A DNA stretch of 11,339 nucleotides from Fimbriiglobus sp. Its GTDB lineage: Bacteria > Planctomycetota > Planctomycetia > Gemmatales > Gemmataceae. The notes beneath the pieces are model-generated. The model ran no database searches and had not been told where the DNA came from. It saw nothing but the letters and a program-made list of their open reading frames with translations. Below, one piece after another: positions 5,884 through 11,339 of the stretch (position 1 is the stretch's first letter; each line of letters begins with the position of its first letter). The stretch covers positions 1-11,339 of the forward strand of contig JANXTD010000697.1 in NCBI GenBank assembly GCA_025352585.1, written 5' to 3'. The position numbers and the translations under genes are program-made.

Positions 5884-7293
5884 CTAGTCTTGCTTGAACT
5901 GGGCTTTATCAATTTTGTGCTGCGCAATCTTGTCGGTGATGCTGCGCCGCGACAGGCCGGTGAGCGTCGCGCACTTGCCGACGTGGCCGCGCGTCTTGCG
6001 CAACGCTTTTCTCAAATAACGCTCCTCGAATGCCGAGGTCAATTCGGTGAGCTGTTCGGTGAGCGGCCGGCTCAGATCGACCTGGTACGGGTGCTTGCCG
6101 CCCTCGGTGCGCCGGGCCACGTCCGGCGGCAGGTTCTTGACGGCGATGACGCCGTCGGTGCAGGTGATGCAGGCCCGCTCGATGGCGTTCTCGAGTTGCC
6201 GCACGTTGCCCGGCCACTCGCACTTCGCCAGCACCGCCATCGCCTCGGGGCCGACCGTCGGGACCGCCTTGCCGGGGCGGGCGTAGCGCTGGCAGAAGAG
6301 GTCGGCGAGCACCGCCACGTCCTCCGGGCGCTCGCGCAGCGGCGGGATCTCCATGCGGATGACGTTGAGCCGGTAGTACAAGTCCTCGCGGAATTTGCCC
6401 TCCTTGACGAGCTTCTCGAGCGCCTGGTGCGTCGCGGCGACCACCCGCACGTCGATGGCGATCGACTCGGAGCCGCCGACGCGCTCGAAGCGCCGCTCCT
6501 GCAAGACGCGCAGCAACTTGACCTGCATCGACAGCGGCACGTCGCCGATCTCGTCGAGGAACAGCGTCCCGCCGTTGGCCAGCTCGAAGCGGCCTTTGCG
6601 TTGGGTCGCGGCCCCCGTGAACGACCCCTTCTCGTGGCCGAACAGCTCACTCTCGAGTAACGTCTCGGGTAACGCCGCGCAGTTGATCGCCGAGAAGATG
6701 CCCGTGCGGTGCGGCTTCGACGCGGTGTGGATGGCGCGGGCGACCTGCTCCTTGCCGGTGCCGGTCTCGCCGATGATCAGCACGGTACTCGCGGTGTCGG
6801 CGATGTTGCCGATCAGCTCGAAGATGTCGTGCATCCGGGGGCTTTTGGTGACGACGTTCTGGAACGAGTGCAGCCCCTGCAACTCCGCCCGCAGCGCGGC
6901 GACTTCGTCCTGGAGCGCGCGCGACTCGAGCGCCCGCTTGACGACCAGGGACAGATGTTGCGGGTCAGCCGGTTTGACCTGGAAGTCGAACGCGCCCTGG
7001 CGCATCGCCTCGACCGCCTCGGCGATGCCGCCGTGGCCGGTCGTGACGATCACCGTGACGGGGATGCGCTCGGCCTGGATCGCCTCGATGAGCTGCATGC
7101 CGGTCTTCTTGGGCATGCGCAAGTCGGTCACCAGGACGCTGTAGCGCTGCTTGCGCAGCATCTCCAGCGCGATGCCGCCGTCGGCGGCGGTATCGACTTC
7201 GAGGCCCATCTTGAGTTGCAAGAGTTCTTGCAAACTCTCGCGGGTGTCTTGCAGGTCCTCGGCGACGAGGACGCGTTGGTGCGACGGGTTCAC
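5884..7293 (-). CDS. NtrC-family sigma-54-dependent response regulator
   Basis: This 469-aa activator remodels sigma-54 RNA polymerase using ATP. The REC domain (about 5-120) has acidic E12/D13, phospho-acceptor D57 in VLVTDLRMP, T84/T85 and K107. The AAA+ domain (about 145-375) has Walker A GETGTGKE (175-182), sigma-54 contact loop GSFTGA (223-228; S where GAFTGA has A) and Walker B GTLFLDEIGD with D247/E248. The C-terminal Fis-type helix-turn-helix includes HVGKCATLTGLSRRSITDKI. All parts look intact. The start is a GTG at 7293, with only a weak GAGAG before it. The open frame runs on through the antisense of the kinase gene, but the REC domain begins here. It is divergent from the CHASE3 sensor kinase, its likely partner, and directly upstream of three genes with -24/-12 promoters, its likely targets. 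Confidence 0.95.
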   Translation of the reverse strand: MNPSHQRVLVAEDLQDTRESLQELLQLKMGLEVDTAADGGIALEMLRKQRYSVLVTDLRMPKKTGMQLIEAIQAERIPVTVIVTTGHGGIAEAVEAMRQGAFDFQVKPADPQHLSLVVKRALESRALQDEVAALRAELQGLHSFQNVVTKSPRMHDIFELIGNIADTASTVLIIGETGTGKEQVARAIHTASKPHRTGIFSAINCAALPETLLESELFGHEKGSFTGAATQRKGRFELANGGTLFLDEIGDVPLSMQVKLLRVLQERRFERVGGSESIAIDVRVVAATHQALEKLVKEGKFREDLYYRLNVIRMEIPPLRERPEDVAVLADLFCQRYARPGKAVPTVGPEAMAVLAKCEWPGNVRQLENAIERACITCTDGVIAVKNLPPDVARRTEGGKHPYQVDLSRPLTEQLTELTSAFEERYLRKALRKTRGHVGKCATLTGLSRRSITDKIAQHKIDKAQFKQD

Positions 7294-7323
7294 GGTTAGC
7301 TCTCGCGGGAGTGTGCCGCCGTT

Positions 7324-7331
7324 AATATAGT
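7324..7331. promoter_or_regulatory. AT-rich divergent promoter core between regulator and sensor kinase
   Basis: The short gap between the two divergent genes contains its only AT-rich stretch, TTAATATAGT. It reads as TATATT on the minus strand (7324-7329) and TATAGT on the plus strand (7326-7331), both close to the -10 consensus. No convincing -35 partner is seen on either strand, and there is no -24/-12 match, so the regulator does not appear to be autoregulated through sigma-54. Confidence 0.35.
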
Positions 7332-7395
7332 CAGGCGGGGGGCCGGGAATGAGCAATCGATGTCCCAACCCGCCGGCCCCCACCCGGAAGCCGTT

Positions 7396-9615
7396 ATGAG
7401 TCGGGACTCGCTGATCTGGGTCATGGTCGCCGTGGCGGTCTTCGCCAACGCCGCCGTGGGCATCTTCAACATCGAGCGGATGCTGGTACGGGACCGCACC
7501 GTCAAGTCGCGCCTGGCCACCCGCGCCGAACTGGTGGAAACGCTGTCGCTGATGAAGGACGCCGAGGCCGGCCACCGCGGCTACCTCCTCACCGGCGACC
7601 CCCAATACCTCCAGCCGTACCGCGACGCCGAGGCCGGGCTCCCCGAGTCCCTGGGGAAACTCCGGGGGATGCTCGCCGGGCAGCCGGGGCGACTCGACCA
7701 GATCGAGCAACTGGTCGGGGCGAAGTTCGTCGAAATGCGCCGGACGATCGCCACCCGCGACACGCGCGGCCGGGACGCCGCCGCCGACGAGGTCGGCGAA
7801 AACGTCGGCAAGACGGTCATGGACAACCTCCGCGGCGAGGTGGCCACGCTCACCGAGGAGCAGAACCGACTCCTGACGGGCGACGAGGTGCAAGAGACCG
7901 AGTTGCGCGGCACCGCCCTGACGACCCACGTCATCGGGGCGGTCCTGGCCGTGGGCGTCGTCTTCGTCGCCGCGACGCTCGTTCGCCAGCAGATGGCCCG
8001 GCGCGCGGCCGGGGTCGCCGCGCTCCGGCGGGCCAAGGACGAGGCCGAGACGGCCCTGAACCAGCTCGACGCCTTCTTCCGCAACGCGCCGTGCGGCATC
8101 GCCTACTACGACGCCGACTTGCGCTACATCCACATCAACGACGCCTTCGCCAAGCTCAACCGCGCCCCGGTCGAGGCCCACATCGGCAAGTCGGTCGAGG
8201 AGTTGCCGCCCAACTTCCCGCTGAAGTTGCAGGAGGAGTACCTCGAAATCTCGAGGCGGCTGGTGCCGTCGGTCGGCCGCCGGCTGGCCATCGCCGACGA
8301 GATCTGGGAGGTGTCGGTCTTCCCCGTGATTTCGAGGCGGGCCGAGCGGCCGGGGCTGGGCGTGATCGGCATCAACGTCACCGCGGCGGCCGAGGCCGAG
8401 GCCCGCGTCCTGGAGAGCGAGGCGCGCTTCCGCACGATGGCCGAGGCGATGCCGCAGATCGTCTGGATGACCCGGCCTGACGGCTACCACGAGTACTACA
8501 ACCGGCGCTGGTACGACTTCACCGGCCTGACCCCCGAGCAGAGCCTCGGCTGGGGCTGGAGCGGCCCGCTGCACCCCGACGACCTGGCCCGCAGCAAGGC
8601 CCGGTGGCAGGTGTCGGTCGAGACCGGCACCCCCTACGAAATCGAGTACCGCTTCCGCGCCGCCGACGGCACCTACCGCTGGTTCCTGGCCCGCGCCAAC
8701 CCCATCCACAACGAGAAGGGCCAGGTCGCCCGCTGGCTGGGCACCTGCACCGACATCGACGACAGTAAGCAGCAGGCCGGGCAGCTCGAAGACCTCGTCG
8801 AGCGCCGCACACTCGCGTTGCGGCGCAGTAACGAGGAGTTGGAGAAGTTCGCCTACATCGCCTCGCACGACCTCCAGGAGCCGCTGCGCAAGATCCAGGC
8901 CTTCGGCGACCGCCTCAGCACGCGCTTCAAGGCCGGCCTCGGCGAGCAGGGCCAGGACTACATCACCCGGATGCTCGACTCGGCCGGCCGCATGCGCCGG
9001 CTCATCGACGACCTCCTGTCGTTCTCCCGCGTCACCACCAAAGTCAACCCGCTGGCCCCCGTGGACCTCAACGCCGTCGTCCGCGACGTGCTCTCGGACC
9101 TCGAAATCCGCATCGCCCAGAGCGACGGCCGCGTCGAGGTCGGCCCGCTGCCGACGCTCCCGGCCGACCCGGTGCAGATGCGGCAACTCTTCCAGAACCT
9201 CATCAGCAACGCCCTGAAGTTCCAGCGGCCCGGCGTGCCGCCGGTGGTGACGGTCACCGCGAAGTACCTGCGGGCCGTCCTGCCGGAGCCGCCGTCGAAG
9301 AGCGTCGCGCCGCTGCCGGCGACGCCCGCGTCCTACCGGCTCACGGTGAGGGACAACGGCATCGGCTTCGAGCCGCAGTACGCCACCCGCATCTTCGAGC
9401 TGTTCCAGCGGCTGCATGGCCGGCAACAGTACGAGGGGACCGGCCTGGGCCTGGCGATCTGCAAGAAGATTGCCGAGCGGCACGGCGGCACAATTGTCGC
9501 CGAGGGTTTGCCAGGGGAGGGATCGACGTTTACAATCGACCTGCCCCTGACCCTGGAGTTGGAGCGACGCCATGCCGCACCGCACTTTGCCGGTGACTAT
9601 TCTGGTCGCCGATGA
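7396..9615 (+). CDS. CHASE3-PAS-PAS sensor histidine kinase
   Basis: This 739-aa membrane kinase autophosphorylates on histidine and passes phosphate to response regulators. Order: TM1 (about 6-28), periplasmic CHASE3 domain (about 33-170) with DAEAGHRGYLLTGD, TM2 (about 176-198), PAS1 (about 221-333), PAS2 with PAC (about 344-458; RFRTMAEAMPQIVWM then YRWFLARANPI), a short coiled linker, HisKA with H491 in SHDLQEPLRK, and HATPase with N605 (NALKF), DNGIGFEP (653) and GTGLGL (681). It looks complete and active. The ligand of CHASE3 is unknown. The ATG at 7396 is preferred because GGAAG precedes it closely; the ATG at 7360 adds 12 Pro/Gly-rich residues and lacks a good site. Its 3' end overlaps the next gene by 44 bases, suggesting translational coupling. 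It is divergent from the NtrC-type regulator. Confidence 0.93.
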   Translation: MSRDSLIWVMVAVAVFANAAVGIFNIERMLVRDRTVKSRLATRAELVETLSLMKDAEAGHRGYLLTGDPQYLQPYRDAEAGLPESLGKLRGMLAGQPGRLDQIEQLVGAKFVEMRRTIATRDTRGRDAAADEVGENVGKTVMDNLRGEVATLTEEQNRLLTGDEVQETELRGTALTTHVIGAVLAVGVVFVAATLVRQQMARRAAGVAALRRAKDEAETALNQLDAFFRNAPCGIAYYDADLRYIHINDAFAKLNRAPVEAHIGKSVEELPPNFPLKLQEEYLEISRRLVPSVGRRLAIADEIWEVSVFPVISRRAERPGLGVIGINVTAAAEAEARVLESEARFRTMAEAMPQIVWMTRPDGYHEYYNRRWYDFTGLTPEQSLGWGWSGPLHPDDLARSKARWQVSVETGTPYEIEYRFRAADGTYRWFLARANPIHNEKGQVARWLGTCTDIDDSKQQAGQLEDLVERRTLALRRSNEELEKFAYIASHDLQEPLRKIQAFGDRLSTRFKAGLGEQGQDYITRMLDSAGRMRRLIDDLLSFSRVTTKVNPLAPVDLNAVVRDVLSDLEIRIAQSDGRVEVGPLPTLPADPVQMRQLFQNLISNALKFQRPGVPPVVTVTAKYLRAVLPEPPSKSVAPLPATPASYRLTVRDNGIGFEPQYATRIFELFQRLHGRQQYEGTGLGLAICKKIAERHGGTIVAEGLPGEGSTFTIDLPLTLELERRHAAPHFAGDYSGRR

Positions 9616-10039
9616 CGACGCCGACGACCGGCAGCTCGTCGCCGAGGCGTTCGGGGAGGCGAAAATTCGCAACGACTTGCGCTTCGTCGAGGACGGCGTG
9701 GAACTCCTGGAGTACCTCCAGCGGCGCGGCAAGTACGTCGAGCCGGACAGCTCGCCGCGGCCCGGCCTGATCCTGCTCGACCTGAACATGCCCCGCATGG
9801 ACGGCCGCGAGGCCCTGAGCTTAATCAAGGAAGACCGGAACTTGCGGTCGATCCGGGTCATCATCATGACGACCTCGAAGGCCGAGCAGGACATCGTGCA
9901 GTCGTACGACCTCATGGCGTCGTCGTACATCACCAAGCCGGTGCGCTTCGAGAGCTTAGTCGACGTGGTCAAGACCCTGAGCAAGTACTGGCTCGAGATC
10001 GTGGAGTTGCCCCCGAATGAGCCCGACGCCTCGGCCTGA
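9572..10039 (+). CDS. Rcp1-like single-domain response regulator
   Basis: This 155-aa protein is a lone REC domain with no output domain, so it acts by receiving or passing on phosphate or by protein contact. It has the acidic cluster ADDDADD (13-19), phospho-acceptor D70 in LILLDLNMPRMDG, T100/T101 in IIMTTSKAEQD, and K122 in ITKPV. The long loop before the phospho-site (YLQRRGKYVEPDSSPRPG) and TTSKAEQD are features of the Rcp1-type regulators found beside phytochrome and PAS kinases. GGAG lies about eight bases before the ATG. It overlaps the sensor kinase gene by 44 bases and the following kinase gene by 23 bases, so the three form one transcription unit. It is probably phosphorylated by the upstream kinase and may link it to the downstream REC-kinase. 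Confidence 0.93.
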   Translation: MPHRTLPVTILVADDDADDRQLVAEAFGEAKIRNDLRFVEDGVELLEYLQRRGKYVEPDSSPRPGLILLDLNMPRMDGREALSLIKEDRNLRSIRVIIMTTSKAEQDIVQSYDLMASSYITKPVRFESLVDVVKTLSKYWLEIVELPPNEPDASA

Positions 10040-11177
10040 GTCGAAAGTCCGCGTCCTACTGGTGGACGACGACGAGGACGACTACGTGGTCACCCGCGAC
10101 CTCGTGGCCAACATCCCCGGCCGGCCGATCGCCCTCGACTGGGTCGCCGACTACGAGTCGGCGCTGGCCGCCGCCGACCGCAACGAGTACCAGGTCTACC
10201 TCATCGACTACCGCCTCGGGGCGCGCACCGGCATCGAGCTGCTCTTCGCCATGCGCGAGCGCGGCTGCGACCGCCCCGTGATCCTGCTGACCGGCCAGAG
10301 CGAGTTCGAGATCGACCTGGAGGCCGCCGCCGCCGGGGCCGCGGACTACCTGGAGAAGGGCCGCCTCGACGAGGTCGTGCTGGAGCGCTCGATCCGCTAC
10401 GCGATCAAGCAGCACGCGCAGGAGGCCGAACTCGAGCGCAAGGTCCGCGAGCGCACGGCCGAACTCGCCGAGTCGAACGCCAAGCTGCGCGAGGCCGACC
10501 GCCGCAAGGACGAGTTCCTGGCGACCCTGGCCCACGAGCTGCGCAACCCGCTGGCACCGATCCTGAACGCGGTCGAGATCCTGCGGATGCAGCCGCAAAG
10601 CCCGCAGGCGCAGGGCCGCATCGAGCGGCAGGTCGCGCACCTCGTGCGGCTGATCGACGACCTGCTCGACGCCTCGCGCGTGACCCGCGACAAGCTGAGC
10701 CTGACCCGCGAGCCGATCGACCTGCGCGAGCCGCTGCTGATGGCCGTCGAGACGAGCGCCCCGGTGATCGTGGCCGCCGGCCTGACCCTCGACGTGCAGT
10801 TGCCACCGGACGACGTGCCGCTGGGCGTCTTCGGCGACCGCGTGCGGCTGGCGCAACTGTTCACGAACCTGCTCAACAACGCCGGCAAGTACACCGAGGC
10901 CGGCGGCCGCATCACGCTGGCGGTCGAGACCGACGGCCACGCGGTGACGACGCGGGTGACCGACACCGGCCTGGGCATCCCGGCGGAGATGCTCGAAGAA
11001 GTCTTCTCGATGTTCTCGCAGATCGACCGCACGCTCAACCGAGCGCAAGGCGGCCTGGGCATTGGCCTGGCGCTGGCGCGCCGCGTGGTCGATCTCCACG
11101 CCGGCGACATCGCCGCGAGCAGCCCCGGCACCGGCCACGGCTCGACCTTCACCGTGACCTTGCCGGCGCACGGCTGA
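10017..11177 (+). CDS. REC-HisKA-HATPase histidine kinase
   Basis: This 386-aa soluble protein puts a receiver domain in front of a kinase core. The REC domain (about 11-130) has D17-D19, phospho-acceptor D64 in YLIDYRLG, T92 in LLTGQ and K114. A coiled segment (about 131-165, QEAELERKVRERTAELAESN) leads to HisKA with H173 in LATLAHELRNPLAP. HATPase has N-box NLLNNAGKYT, DTGLGIP and GGLGIGLAL. There is no membrane segment and no other sensor domain, so the REC phosphorylation state is probably its input. Its own output partner is not encoded here unless it is the NtrC-type or Rcp1-like regulator. GGAG lies about 10 bases before the ATG, which sits inside the end of the preceding gene. It is the last gene of the plus-strand unit and is followed by the 40-bp inverted repeat. 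Confidence 0.93.
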   Translation: MSPTPRPESKVRVLLVDDDEDDYVVTRDLVANIPGRPIALDWVADYESALAAADRNEYQVYLIDYRLGARTGIELLFAMRERGCDRPVILLTGQSEFEIDLEAAAAGAADYLEKGRLDEVVLERSIRYAIKQHAQEAELERKVRERTAELAESNAKLREADRRKDEFLATLAHELRNPLAPILNAVEILRMQPQSPQAQGRIERQVAHLVRLIDDLLDASRVTRDKLSLTREPIDLREPLLMAVETSAPVIVAAGLTLDVQLPPDDVPLGVFGDRVRLAQLFTNLLNNAGKYTEAGGRITLAVETDGHAVTTRVTDTGLGIPAEMLEEVFSMFSQIDRTLNRAQGGLGIGLALARRVVDLHAGDIAASSPGTGHGSTFTVTLPAHG

Positions 11178-11194
11178 CTTCGGGCGAGTCTTGT

Positions 11195-11339
11195 CTGGCT
11201 CTTGTTAGCCGGACGCGCAAGCGACGGGAGCAAATCCCGTTAGGCAATGCCCGTGGGTGTTGACTGCTTTGTTTTTACCTTTCAGCGATGCCTCGGAGGT
11301 TTGCTCCCGTCGCTTGCGCGTCCGGCTAACAAGAGCCAG
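11195..11339. repeat. Perfect 40-bp inverted repeat (intergenic), copy 2
   Basis: The arms at 11195-11234 and 11300-11339 are exact reverse complements and enclose a 65-base spacer with no gene. The right arm runs to the last base of the window, so the repeat may be longer. It begins 17 bases past the stop of the REC-kinase gene. A 24-base core in the arm matches the arm of the repeat at 2369-2453 at 19 of 24 positions without gaps, so both belong to one family. The spacer differs in length and sequence, as expected for a small dispersed palindromic element. Confidence 0.88.

Noticed and set aside
5996..6003. TTGCGCAA palindrome near the 3' end of the regulator gene as a binding site for the activator
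   Set aside because: It lies in coding sequence, and no matching pair of such sites is found consistently upstream of all three -24/-12 promoters. The same octamer also occurs by chance at the first inverted repeat.
7349..7399. A 16-codon plus-strand frame whose stop overlaps the sensor kinase ATG, as a leader peptide
   Set aside because: It has no recognisable content (no run of regulatory codons), and such a frame is easily expected by chance.
7294..9984. A single 1366-aa minus-strand frame reaching from the NtrC-type regulator through the sensor kinase gene
   Set aside because: The part beyond 7293 is the antisense of the CHASE3 kinase gene and has shadow-type Arg/Gly/Val-rich composition. 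The REC domain starts right at the GTG at 7293.

Overview
The window is GC-rich (roughly 65-70% by eye). It looks like a chromosomal segment from a planctomycete, most likely a Gemmata-type member of the Gemmataceae. This rests on three things: a Ser/Thr kinase with the N-terminal LTPFQAKLLLAGKYRGLVLG-type lead-in and a C-terminal membrane anchor, a small WRVGQLVANVAGWA-type hypothetical protein, and large GC-rich intergenic inverted repeats. The taxonomic call is an inference from gene style. There is no rRNA, tRNA, CRISPR array, transposase or phage gene.

Layout. (1) 115-1022, plus strand: a small hypothetical protein followed closely by a DUF4291 protein. (2) 1011-4266, minus strand: a membrane-anchored Ser/Thr kinase, whose stop codon overlaps the DUF4291 stop tail to tail, and a GH13 glucan branching-enzyme-like protein. 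A perfect 33-bp inverted repeat lies between them. (3) 4368-5758, minus strand: three small stress-type genes, namely a 57-aa DUF1328 membrane peptide, a DUF2383 ferritin-like four-helix protein, and an LEA-like Lys/Ala/Asp-rich amphipathic protein with 11-residue repeats. (4) 5884-7293, minus strand: an NtrC-family response regulator (REC, sigma-54 AAA+, Fis-type HTH). (5) 7396-11177, plus strand, divergent from the regulator: three overlapping signalling genes, namely a CHASE3-PAS-PAS sensor kinase, an Rcp1-like single-domain response regulator, and a REC-HisKA-HATPase kinase. (6) 11195 to the window end: a perfect 40-bp inverted repeat related to the first one.

Main result. Each of the three small stress genes has its own -24/-12 (sigma-54) promoter match on the correct strand: TGGCACG-N4-CTGCT before the LEA-like gene, TGGCATC-N4-TTGCA before the DUF2383 gene, and TGGCACG-N4-GTGCT before the DUF1328 gene. 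All three keep the required 10-nt gap between GG and GC. The gene directly upstream of this set encodes the sigma-54-dependent activator, and its probable sensor kinase is divergent from it. I read the locus as a compact, self-contained sigma-54 stress regulon: a membrane sensor (CHASE3), a phosphorelay, an NtrC-type activator, and protective small proteins. The GH13 and Ser/Thr kinase genes show no such promoter and are probably neighbours rather than members. The promoter matches are visible in the sequence. The regulatory link is inferred.
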